Shown: piece by piece, positions 1 to 11,329 of the stretch
Layout: each line of letters opens with the position of its first letter
Numbering within the stretch: the stretch's first letter is position 1
NCBI GenBank assembly: GCA_034190875.2
Contig: CM067345.1
Coordinates: 29,985,345 to 30,049,344, forward strand
DNA: 64,000 nt
Direction of reading: 5' to 3'
Source of the DNA: Urechis unicinctus
Lineage: Eukaryota > Annelida > Polychaeta > Xenopneusta > Urechidae
Notes under the pieces: generated by a model
What the model saw: the letters and a program-made list of their open reading frames with translations, nothing else
Databases searched by the model: none
Told to the model about the DNA's origin: nothing
Program-made: the position numbers and the translations under genes

Positions 1-353
1 TTGGATTCTATTGAAGAATGTTAATTTGACGCACCAATATAAACGACGGCATTATTTTCATTTAACCGCATCGAGCGTAGTAATGATGGATTTACCAAAT
101 GATCCCTGATTGCCTTATATGATGGCTGAACAGTACCTCTTTAACTGAACACCTTTTGTGAAGGTGAATATGAGTTTATATTAACAACAATTGTGAAGGT
201 GAATACGGTCGGGACATGAATTTAGAGGAGATCAATCATGCCCTTTGGATAACCCTTAATCATCAACAGTTCGTATCTCAGAAATATTTAGGGACCCCGA
301 AGATTCACGACAATAACCAAGTCGTATTTGTGTGCTGTCCATTCTCCATACAG

Positions 354-1237
354 GGATATTCGGCGAGCTGGCTGTCATAGTGTTCGGTGATTGGTACGGA
401 AACCACGTCTTGCTTGGCGGGTGGGCTTTCTGGAATGCCGCCCTATGTTCAACCTGCCTCATACTTCTCAGCCTTTTCCAAATCTGTACGCTCAGTCGAA
501 TGAAGATCGACCGGCCGACGAATGTCACTGTTGAGAATTCACCAGGAAATGGAGATGAGATGATACCAGGGTCTTCTAATCACGGTTACCTTAATACTGT
601 GCCCCCGACGGCGGCACAAACCCCGGGTGATGGGATGCCTCCCTTCGCTACTCGCTACTCGGACCAATCAGCCTTGTCCGATGCGTCCTTAGCTGGTTTT
701 GGATTGGCAGAGAAACCTACGAACCTGGATGGTTCATTCGGTACAGCTATGACAGCAGACGATGACAAAAAGTTTCACTACTTTTCCCCTTCCTCGCCAC
801 AGTATCCAAGTTATGACACGTCCCGGCCCACTTCAACTTCCCAGCAGCAGCAACCGCAGTCTAATTTGGATATGCGCCCCCTCTCAGGTACAGGTGAGCT
901 TTTGCCTGTCACATCAACACCTGTGTCACAGCAACAGGACCCCAGTTACCCTTACCGATATTCGTCTTCTTCCTACAACACGCTACCTCTTCAATCCCCC
1001 ACCCAGGTTCCCCAATATATCTCCCAACCCAGCTACCACACGTCCTCTTCCCGTCCCGGAAGCGACCTGATTCCGCCACCACCCATCCCGCATGCGCATC
1101 ATCCCGTTTCCATCGACTCTCAACCGCCGTCCCTCATGGAAACTCAACAAGCTTCCAGCTTAACCAAGTCACAGCCGCCGCCAGTGGCCCCTAAACCTCG
1201 TGGTTACATGACAGAGACCACGAGCACCGACGTCTAA
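354..1237 (+). CDS. Claudin-like four-transmembrane protein, last exon only (5' part outside window)
   Basis: A clear acceptor (pyrimidine tract then CAG at 351-353) opens an exon that reads to a TAA at 1235-1237. The first residues form the end of transmembrane helix 3, a short loop with GGWAFW, and helix 4. The paralogue at 4396 has the same layout, with an equivalent GWAFW motif and the same entering intron phase (1). After helix 4 comes a cytoplasmic tail of about 235 residues rich in Ser, Pro, Gln and Tyr. The tail contains a proline-rich SH3-ligand-like stretch (PPPVAPKPRG) and ends in STDV, which fits a class I PDZ ligand. In the claudin/PMP22 superfamily such tails recruit PDZ scaffolds at cell junctions. 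Membership of the broad family is inferred from topology and from the paralogue; the diagnostic first extracellular loop lies outside the window. Earlier exons should lie before position 1. Confidence 0.6.
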
Positions 1238-1925
1238 CGTTCTTGCGGTAAATCAAATTGGCCTTCATTTCAGATGACAAACTGCTTGTAAGACGGAGCA
1301 TGTCCTGTCCGTTGCTCTGGAGAGACTCCTGCTGTTTCCCTCCTCGACGAGTCTTGTTGCATATCTTTCTTGACCTCATTTTGTACGAGAAGCATTATTT
1401 TCTCTTAAAAAATAGTTATCAGGAAACAATATTTAACATTCCATCAGGAATTTTCTTAATTTTATATATCATTATGAAATTATATATATATATATTTGTT
1501 CATAGTCTTTTTTTATTTTGTATAATCTCTGGCTACCATCAAAGATTCGTTCCAGTTGGTTGGTTGGTTGGTGGTTTGGTAGGTACTTCCGCTTTCGTTT
1601 GTGTGTTCACCTATATGCACCAATCATTTCATCATGACTGACGTATACAGCTGTACCATGAACGCATGATAAAATTACGACTTTCTGAATATGATGATCC
1701 AATTTCTCGCTTGAAGACGAGACTTGCTGGGGTCACGTGTCTATGTGTGATTTAGTGACGTCAGCGTGTGGTCCATATTTGGAATGTTATTGTTATTTTT
1801 TATTTTAAAGCCGTGTTTGGCTGTAAAGTCCATACAGGGAGGCACGTTCGTTCATTTTTTCGAATTTATGCCGTTTTTAGCATCTTTCGTCATGTATGGC
1901 AATGGAAGGCACATGCAATGCCTTT

Positions 1926-2000
1926 TCCGTGTAATCATAACGGTATAGTTTCCGTGTAATCATAACGGTATAGTTTCCGTGTAATCATAACGGTATAGTT
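1926..2000. repeat. 25-bp direct repeat, three copies
   Basis: The unit beginning TCCGTGTAATCATAACGG is repeated three times head-to-tail with essentially no divergence. It lies in the probable 3' UTR of the upstream claudin-like gene, just before its AATAAA. Confidence 0.85.
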
Positions 2001-2075
2001 TTTTAATAGAGAATGTCATTTGTACATGGTTGCATTGTGCCGTTTTTACCAGGATATGTCTCTAGTTTTATATTT

Positions 2076-2081
2076 AATAAA
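2076..2081 (+). terminator. Candidate poly(A) signal of the first claudin-like gene
   Basis: AATAAA in the sense orientation, the first good match after the stop codon at 1237 that I noticed. The distance implies an 840-bp 3' UTR, which is plausible but unproven. Confidence 0.35.
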
Positions 2082-3329
2082 ATATGGATGATTTTTACAT
2101 GAGATATATATTCGTGCTTCAACTTTCTCATTAACTGATGGCATGGTACGTAATTCCGGCGCTATGGTCTTCACATTGTCTTCGATGAAAGCACCACGCC
2201 AGCGCTCCAACAGGTCGCTTTGATTGACTAGTAATTTGTGAATCATAACGCTAATGATATGAGTGAGGTTTAGTGCTAACCGTTCAAAGCTACTCATACT
2301 AAGTTATAAGGGGGGCGATTTCTGATACGCTTGCTTATCATTGAAAACAAACAAGACGTGAGGTATCTCTGATTTTGATACTATTTTAAAACGTAATTGG
2401 AAATTAGTCTGATAAGCTACGTAAGTAGGTCACTGCATTTCTCCATACCTAGATACGTGGTTCAGGAGTTGTTGAGTACTTGGGTTAAGTCTTCGTGGGA
2501 AAATAGTCACACCCATTAGAATAGGCCAGGGCCGACCCGAACGAGGATACCGGTGTATTCCAAACGTTGATCTTTAACCGATACAGAATGGATCGTATGA
2601 AGGGCGTATATCGAAGAGGAGCATTGGAGATCGATGCATGAGACCAACTTGAACTCGACATAAGACCCTCTAGCGACAACTGAGAGAGCATAGATGAAGC
2701 CTGGCTTCGGATAGGCCGCGAATTGTCGAGATTTCCTAGCAATGGCGTCGGCCATGTCCACTCACCTACAGACGAGACCTGGCGGGGTGAGTTAATCACG
2801 CCGATTCGCAATTAGTTTTGATCAATCACTTTCATAAATGAATAATGAAAAACTTATACAACAGCCGCAGGACCTCATTTCATCAGGCTGGAAAGAGGAA
2901 ACATTGAGCGCTTCTTTATGTACACAGGGTTCTGAATGAATAAAGGGGCTATAGGTTTCCTCTGTGCTTATAACTGCAACTGTGTCGTTCGCCCTACGTT
3001 CATTCTGATCAACTGACCAGAGATATCATCTACATCTTTGAGGCTATCACAATACATTAGAGTAGCGAGCGCAGAACAACTCACCTTGCTTGAACAGGGC
3101 ATCAACAACGCACATCATCTAGCTTGCATTGTCAGCAGTAATCCGTACATGTCTCATAAGTCCTTCTGTCATGGTATGGGGTTTCTTGAGCATCAACCTT
3201 CAATAATACCCTGTCAAAAAATAATACCTATGTCAAAAACTGATGTTGTGAAATCATCTGCATGGGGGCACCGTTATCGCATATGTGATGATATATTGGA
3301 TGTGTTGGGGCGGGGGCACATTGGTAGTA

Positions 3330-3405
3330 GTAGTTGTAGTAGTAGTAGTAGTAGTTGCAGTAGTTGTAGTAATTGTAGTGGTTGTAGAAGAAGAAGCAAG
3401 GGTAA
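3330..3405. repeat. GTA/TGT-rich trinucleotide microsatellite
   Basis: An imperfect (GTA)n tract with TGT and GCA interruptions, grading into GAA. Open frames across it give Ser- or Val-rich strings that are repeat artefacts and not proteins. Confidence 0.85.
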
Positions 3406-3592
3406 AAATTGTTGGTACTATTCGAGAAGCAACTTCTCGTGTGAATGGCCAAAGGCTATTGATTAATGTTATTTGTAATACAGGCGCTGTGTTATTCCCT
3501 ATACCTGGCTCTCATGCGTCTAAGAACGAGAATAAGAAGACCATGTTGATATTTGGATAAATAATAATAGTTGATGTCGATCTTGACTTCAG

Positions 3593-4856
3593 AACGACTC
3601 GACGTCGACCGCGTGTCCAGTGTGGTATGCCATAGTGTTTTTGCTAAGTAGCGTCCCCATGGTAACAGCCTTTGTCGCCCCTTATTGGGACATTGATCCG
3701 ACCAAGAGAACACACGCAGGCCTGTGGCAGTACTGTGACGAAGAGGGGTGTTACACCTGGGGGTCACCCCTCAATCTCTCCCCAACACCAGGTAATGTTG
3801 TCACCAAAGCGCCCCAGATCTATTGAACAACAGTTCCTCAGTACCATGGCCAATATTTCACTTAAGTGTCTCGTGCAAAATATTGCTACTGATAAAGTTC
3901 ATACATTTCCACTTTTAAATGTCAGTGTCATAGCGTTAGAAAAATATCTCAGTTATCGATTGTTACATCTACATGCTAGAGAAGATCACTTGTTTTGTCG
4001 CTTGCAGATTATCTGTTGAGCGTGCAAGTGTTGATGAGCGCGTGCGTCGGGTGCGCGTCTGTATGCGCACTGGTTGGGTTGATCTGGCTGCGCATGCGTT
4101 CACAACGACTTCCGGGTTACATTCTTCTGGGTCTCACAATCCTCACTGGTAAGAAAAACATGTCTACAATCAGATGTTACTGATCCAGAAAATTTCCAAA
4201 CATACGAAATACTTTGTGGGGTTGGGGGCATAACTACATTTGAATGCAATTAATTACATAACGGTGAAAATATAAGGTTTCGTTATATTACTTCACGCCA
4301 CTTCATTTCATCGCTGTAGAAGAAGCCTATCTCTATGGCCCTGTTGTGCTGGGACTATTTCCACCATTTCTAGAGCTGACATTGATGTGTTGCAGTGGCA
4401 GTGAATGTAGCCGGCGTTGTGACGTTTGGTGTCGAGTTCACAAATAAAGCGCGGGAAAGCGGCATCTACCCAAAAGGTGAAATCGTGGTGCCTACAGGCT
4501 GGGCCTTTTGGTTGGCTGTAACCAGCGCAATACTGTATATAACGCTGGAGGCTGCGTTAGCATATTTCGTACTTTATGGTGAGAGACGCTTACGACACTT
4601 TGAGAGTCAGCCACCGGAGAGCGTGTACGATAACTCATCTGTTGGCAATGGAAGCAACAGGAGACGTGATAAAGAACACATCGCAGATCCCAGCAATGTA
4701 CAGCCGTCGACTAAATCTCTAACCGGAACTGACCTAACGATCGCTGGTACGTCTATGACATCAGGGAGTGTACGTTATTTCTACCAGGGGACGGTAAGCG
4801 ACATCCCTCTACCACAGAAACAACCCAGATATGACCTCTTCGGACCTGTGCCTTAA
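3593..4856 (+). CDS. Claudin-like four-transmembrane protein (first exon not located)
   Basis: Exons at 3593-3791, 4008-4148 and 4396-4856 join in phase (phase 1 at both junctions) and end at TAA. An in-frame stop just before the first acceptor (CTTGACTTCAG) shows that a further 5' exon with the start codon exists upstream. The product shows four hydrophobic helices. Helix 1 is followed by an extracellular loop with the superfamily signature (APYW, then GLWQYC and a second Cys five residues on). Helix 2 is VLMSACVGCASVCALVGL. Helix 3 spans the second junction. Helix 4 follows GWAFW. The cytoplasmic tail is about 80 residues, polar, and ends GPVP without a PDZ ligand. Claudin/PMP22/CACNG-type proteins build junctions or modulate channels; which subfamily this is cannot be settled here. 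It is a tandem paralogue of the gene ending at 1237. Confidence 0.72.
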
Positions 4857-7044
4857 TGGTGCAAATCAACACATATTCTGATGTCAAAAAAGGCCCGCAT
4901 CACCTGACATTGGTACCATTATGGGCATTTTCTAAAAACACAGAGGCACAAAGCTCGTCTCAGTGAGAGCAACGAACATTAGAAGTTATGACACGGTTGA
5001 AACTTGCTTATGAAGAATGATGAGAGACACTGGTGCTTGATGAGATGTGACGGTGATAACGTGTTTATTATTCTTTTATGTAGGTAAACGGATTCCGTGT
5101 TCCAAATATCAATTAAAAGGTTCTTATATATACAAAATAGTAACACAGGTGAGGTCCAGGTTACAGATGAGACGGACTTCCGCTCCTCTTCCTTGTCGTA
5201 CGGAGTTGGCCTTCCAATTACGACGGTGATTATATCGTTGCCCGAATACTGAACGTCTTTACTTTCTGGGGACGGAAGCATTTGGCGTCGTCAGCAAGCG
5301 TGGAGGTACAGTTACCTTTAGCTTTAATTGAAGATCAAACTGGCCTGTGTATTTGTTATAGGAATCGACGGATTTGGAATATTCACTTCAAAGGGCTCTG
5401 CTTGCTATTTAATTTGGAAACTGACCCGTTCTAAAAGTTAACTTCAGATATCAAGGTTTGGTATATGATGAGGGGGGGGGGGGGTGTTGACCCCACACTG
5501 GTCGACGACGCTTATTACGATTAATACATACAATCATATCAATAAAGACAATAAGGGCCTCGCTTTTCAGAAAATTATGCGACATGTTGTCTAATGCCTG
5601 ATGTGACCTAATAATTCATGCTAGGCCATCATTCTTTCTTTCTATGTATGTTTGTATATGTGAATATAAGGTTAGATTTCTAGTTGCTATGGACCGCATA
5701 TAAAGTTATATACTTTGTTGTTGTGTCTGAAATAAAGAAATAATAATAACTATCATAATGTACTTGATAAATATCTTGATGAGAAACACCAAGAACGTTA
5801 TGACGTGGTTGGGTTGTTTATTTACAGGCGCCTGTTATTGCTGATCATGTGATCGTCATTGACTAGTCAGCAAGTTAGTTAAGTGACAGGTTGAGTCGAA
5901 AATAAATAAGTTTTATTTACCGATCATACATAATGATCGTCGGATTGAGGCATCGCGACTTGGATGATTGAGCATTGGCTGACAAACATCGAATATTGAT
6001 CCACGTGGAACTCTCTGATTAATCAGGGATGCCAACAGGATTTTGTAAAAAAAGAGGAAAATTTGCCTGGGGCCATGGGGCCGCAAAAGCCCCCTGCGGA
6101 TTAATGGCTCCCAATGGACCCTGGCGGCCACGTAATCCGCGGAAAATTGGCATCCCTGTTAATACGGAGCCGTGGAAGCCTCGACCAGTCAGATATCCTT
6201 AACAGACGCCGACCCCGGATGAACAGTCCCATGTGCTTTTGTTGATGTCATGGTATCGTCGCCCGAGGACGGCATTGTATTTCATGTAATTTCATAATTC
6301 CTGCACAGCTTAGCAAAGCTATAAACTCTATGCTCGAGATCTTCACATGTCCCTGGCAAGCTAACAAAAGATTAAGTATACTCCCAGCAAGATTTTGTTT
6401 AAATCACGGTAGCGCCACCTAACGATTGCAGTGTAGCGAAGATAATTGGCTTAATTTCTTCTAGTTTATTTTATAACGCTAACGGTGGGACGTCCCTAGT
6501 GTATCCGCACCAGCGGTCACCAGCATATCAAACGAGGACCGGTCACCAAGGTGTTCACTAGTAAATGTCAACAAAGAGTGGAATTCTTGCGTTGGTTTTT
6601 CTAGTTGCTTTTATTAAAACTGAAACAATGTGGTTCTATGGGTACAAAGCTTGAGAAAAATACAATAAAAGTAAAAGTTTGATAAAATAGAATATATTTT
6701 CACTTCACCAAAAATGTTAGTAACATAGTAAAAAAAACACCCATAATTTGCTTTCTCGTGGGGCAAACTCCTCTGAACATCAAACAAAGTGCATGCATTG
6801 ACAATTAGTTGCGTCCATCATATCAAATAAAGTGAGATAATAACGTCCACTATGTGGCATTGATATCATACAGTCTTAGCAAATTAAGATGCAAACTGCC
6901 AGGTCTTGTTCACAGCTGCAACACTTCCGTCATAACGTAATCCTGGGCTCCATTGCCAGCCTGCTCACGAAGCGAGTCGCCATAGCGACCACCAATACTG
7001 TTTATGAGAGGGGATATGTGTAAGACAAAAAAACTGATAATCGT
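4857..7044. other. Intergenic region
   Basis: No exon supported. It contains a homopolymeric G run near 5469, a small MITE at 6019-6163 and otherwise unstructured AT-rich sequence. A minus-strand open frame at 4979-5281 is weakly protein-like but has no start, splice or family support. Confidence 0.5.
6019..6163. mobile_element. MITE with CAGGGATGCCAA terminal inverted repeats
   Basis: Perfect 12-bp terminal inverted repeats (CAGGGATGCCAA at 6024-6035 and its complement at 6147-6158) enclose a 135-bp non-coding body. TTAAT flanks both sides (6019-6023 and 6159-6163). The CAGGG terminus recalls hAT elements, but the apparent 5-bp TTAAT duplication (or TTAA) is not the 8 bp that hAT makes, so the superfamily is open. 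Confidence 0.8.
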
Positions 7045-10000
7045 TCACTGCTCCATCTTGAATGTACAGGAGCCAAGAAGCGGAAGCTCTATTTGTACTA
7101 GCTCCCGTGTGGTGGCCATGCTGCTGCCTTTCTTCCGGCAAACGATAGCGATTCCGGACAACTCGAGGGTGTGCTCGCTACAAAGCGGAAAACTCCCCTT
7201 CCACGAACCATACCTGACATTGCAAGTGAAGTTAACAGCAACTTGCTTAACGATGTCACCATTCTTCCGCAACTGGGTTTTTATTTCCGTCTGAGCCTGT
7301 TTTGCGCCCTCGATGGTCCCTGCTCCGATGGGTCTATCTTCAGGGTCAAGGACGGTGAAACTATCCCCTGCCCGGATGGTCACGATACTGAAACCATAGC
7401 CTTCCAGACGAGTGTCGGAATAGAAATAATTGTTGTTCACATTTTTGGTCTCACTCACGAACGTGATACGCTTGCCATAGCCTTGTCCAATGCGCTGTAA
7501 GGTCATAGGACGGCCGGAGAATTGTTGTTTCTCAGAGCCAAGCAGACGAACGGTGTATGTGAAGCCAGGGAGGATTTTCGCATCCACGTATGTACCTAAC
7601 ACATAAACAGAAGGCAAATCATTCAAATAAGTACAGGCAAGTTTTAATAGCATCGATAGGTAAACCACCATTCAGTCGCTGCAGTCGCACGCCGAATCTC
7701 CAGGTCGGAGTGCACCGGTCAGAGCATTGTCTGGTAAATCACCCTAGCCCCGCCCGAGGCTTAGTCTTCGTCCCAGACTCCAGGGGTTCCGCTACGCTTC
7801 TCGCCTCTGAGTCTACGACAAGACAAGGTCTAAAACTTGTGCGTCCGAAAATTCATTAGACATTTTCGTTAATCTTCGTGACAGCCCCTGCTTGATCAAT
7901 AAACGCAAAGGTTGTGACCCGGATTGACCTTATTTGCGAGCGTCTGGCTCATGAAACTGGCTTGTGATACGCACCCTCGTTTTTTATGTGACGTCATGTA
8001 CATTGTTGTGGTCTGCGTCCAATGAGAGCACACTGATGTCTTCTGGAATTAGGGGGCGTCTCACAAGTTCAAATTGGCACCATAACAAGCGCTGTAATCG
8101 CTTAGCTGCATGATAGTAGGTTTACGTAATACAGTCAGTTAAAGAGACCAGTTGTGTGTCTGCTTCTCTCGCCGACTGAGTGATTAAGAGTGCCGCTCAG
8201 CACGAAACAACAAATCGGGGTTTTGCAGAATGCGTGCCCGGCTCATAAAAATCACTCGTCTGATTGGACAAGTTGACTAGGCAAGTCAATTGTCCGACAG
8301 GACAAATCACTTGTCCCGGGCAAGCGGACAACCGTTGGTGTCGAACCCTGACCCATTCCATGCATTGCATGGAAAACAGTAGCTAACAACGTAAAGCAAA
8401 ATGTTTCCCCGCCCCAGCAGGCACATACACAAACAGTCACGACCTATCAAGCAGCAGAGCGCACAATCCTTTTGAAAGTCTTTCAATAACACGCCATGCG
8501 ACTGTTGCGCCTAATCGAGGGCTTCCGTTGGAATCAATTCCATGGTTATACAATAGGAAATACTTCAGTTCATGTCAAAAGAGGTCTAAAACGGAGCGTA
8601 CAAAAACAAATATGGCGCCGAATCTTCGAAAAATGTGACACTTACCAATCAGAGACGATGACTCGAAAGTACTCGAGGGACATGGCTTCTGATTGGAGTT
8701 ATGGTCCAGTTCAAGGGATGTAGTTAGCCTAGACCCTGGCGCGAGTATTGAATATCCGTGTCAGAGTGTCTTTCCCCACATCATCCGCGTGACCATGCGA
8801 TAACTAACATGGCTCGCAGCCAAGCGGTAGAGGACCTTGACTACCCGAGGCTAATTAATGCATAAACGCTCGGTGAGCGAGGGGCTCAATCCACATATAA
8901 CCTTGCCGATCGCTTCCATACATCGTAGCTAGATAGTGAAATACCGAGGCGCCATGCCTCGGCTGTTTGACTCTGGAACCGCGCACATTGCAAGTGTTAT
9001 AACAGGGTTCTGCTTGCTGAACGTTAATCTGGTCGAGTGTTCCTCATCGGGAAGTCAGGGTTTTACCCTAGTCAAGGTCCCCCAACCCCTTGGCTGCGGG
9101 CCCTTTTACATGTTAATGATATTCAATAGTCGCGCTACCGAGGGCGAGAAGCATAGCGGAACCCCTGGAGTCTGGGACGCAGACTAGTTTTTGTTTTACC
9201 CTATCTGCCCGGTTTCTCGTGACGCGAAAACATTACATCTGCAAAGCCAGACAACACCGCTAGGTTGCCCGGTCTATCATGCCATGGGTAATACGGAATA
9301 AGAAGCTATGAAAATGAATTCCAAAGTCAACAGAGTAACACGAAACAGTTGATATGAATAATCGAAAACGCAACCCGACATAAAATTGATTGTATCAAAC
9401 ATTGAAAGAAAAGCTACTCCCGAGAAAATACCCTAAAATATGTCTGAGGTCAGGTTGGGAGAGGAACTGTTATTTGCCCCAGTTGCAGAGACTGCCCAGC
9501 CCCATATCTGTTACGAGGTTTTGCGCCTTGGAAATCAAAAGTTTAAAGTTTTCAGACTTTTAGTCGCTACGCGGCGCTGCGGTCTCTGAAAATAGATCCT
9601 TACTTCAGCTGTTTTGCTGTCAGAAATTTGCCTTCCTGAATGTCGGTCTTATTTTTGCGCAATGATGCCCACAATAAGTGAAGATTGGACGAAATATACA
9701 TTTTGTACACCTAAGCGGAAGTATACACATCGATAACGCGGTAGTTACAGAGCGCGTAATGATTTATAGCTAACATTCATGGGGCTGAAAAGCATCTTTA
9801 AATTTGTTTGGAAGAGCATACATTTCGTAGACATGACTTACCTATGACAGGGCGCTCGTGTTTCTGCAAATCACGGATCGTGTATTGGGTTGGGAGGTCG
9901 CCGATGTCCGTACCTTTTACCACGACTTCACTACTGATAAGGACTGAATTCAGCCCTGAACTTCCCCGTTTGGAACTCGCATCGCCCAAAAAGAAATGAT

Positions 10001-11188
10001 CACCACCGGCTTCTTTTTCAGTCAATGCCGAAGGCCCATTGCCGAAGCCATCAGACAATTCCTGGAATCTGGGCCGAAGGACACTGTGGACGGACTGCGC
10101 GTGCTCAGTGTCGCGCGCGTTATGGAGAAGCGTCTCGATGTCCAAATCAAACGAGTTGCGGGTTAGATGACTTTCCATTGAGAATTGAGAGGTTGCTCCT
10201 GAGATGTACTGAAAACGAAAATAAATATGCAATTTCTCGTTGAGGTTGAAATCGGTCTATCGTGAATTTCGAGTTCGTTACTGCTGACTTGTCCTGTTAA
10301 TAGACAAGTTATTGTCAAGAAAACACGATGGCTTAAGCGTTTCTATACAGCCACCCGTGGATGGCAAGGAACTTAGAGTCACCATGGAGAAACTCATTAC
10401 TCCACTGTGTGACTAAGATTAATCACTCCTCTTTGCGAATTAAATGCGCATACACACAAAGTACCTAAGTTAGTATCAGTGCGATGACTGTGGGACTCTA
10501 ATACTGTCAAGGCCGTGGAACAAGATATCAGCAACCTAACAGTCTGCGAGAGAGAACGAGCTGTTTCTGAAATCTACGAACATCAAATTCCCCTTTATAT
10601 TCAACTGGGGATATATTTCGAGGCAAAGGAAATTACGCTCCAGCTGCTTTCCCTTGATTGGTCCATTACCAACGAGTGCGCTGCTATTGGCCGTGACTGT
10701 CAGGACCGCCAAGCTGTTCACGTGCGCGGAGTGTGGCAAGAAGAGTGATCCACAACCGGGGAGTCGTGGCCGTTATATGATCTCTGAAGACGCAGCATTC
10801 ACGGAATGTTTCCTAAATTACCGCGAGGTGAATGATACAATGACTCTCATCCAATTATTGGAGCTGTATGTTCTTTCTTTCTAATTCATGTAAAATTCAT
10901 TCGCGATCAAAATTCGACCATTATGAGTATTCTGGGAAGAATACAGAGCGGTCTGAAGGTCGTCTTACTGTCACTCCAGCGAAAACGGACTCAATGACTA
11001 ACAACCGGAACTAAGTCCAGAAGTCTGTATGCTAGTCCCTTTAGGCAAACGGGGTAATCGAGCAGGCTATTTGTCCGTTTGGCTATCTTACACACGTGAA
11101 TTATATAGAGATATATATATATATATAGATATATATATAGATAGAGATATATATAGATATATATATAGATATATATATATATATATAT

Positions 11189-11230
<42 letters not shown>

Positions 11231-11253
11231 GTATAATAAATGTATATATATAA

Positions 11254-11329
<76 letters not shown>

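Larger units (their letters stand above)
1238..3592. other. Intergenic/UTR stretch between the two claudin-like genes
   Basis: About 2.3 kb with no convincing exon. It holds the probable 3' UTR of the upstream gene (an AATAAA lies at 2076-2081, about 840 bp after the stop), a three-copy 25-bp repeat and a GTA-rich microsatellite. The initiating exon of the downstream claudin-like gene should lie here, but I could not identify it. Several short open frames on the minus strand (for example 2046-2297 and 2485-2811) have no recognisable motif. Confidence 0.5.

Noticed and set aside
2046..2811. Minus-strand open frames with protein-like composition (2046-2297, 2485-2811)
   Set aside because: No acceptor/donor pair or phase-consistent chain, and no recognisable motif. 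They could be chance frames.
4979..5281. Minus-strand open frame beginning MLPSPESKDVQ
   Set aside because: Mildly protein-like at its start, but it becomes AT-rich and random. No splicing partner was found.
10536..10739. Extra exon of the unknown minus-strand gene
   Set aside because: Its usable splice sites give stops in the phase required between the first and second exons.
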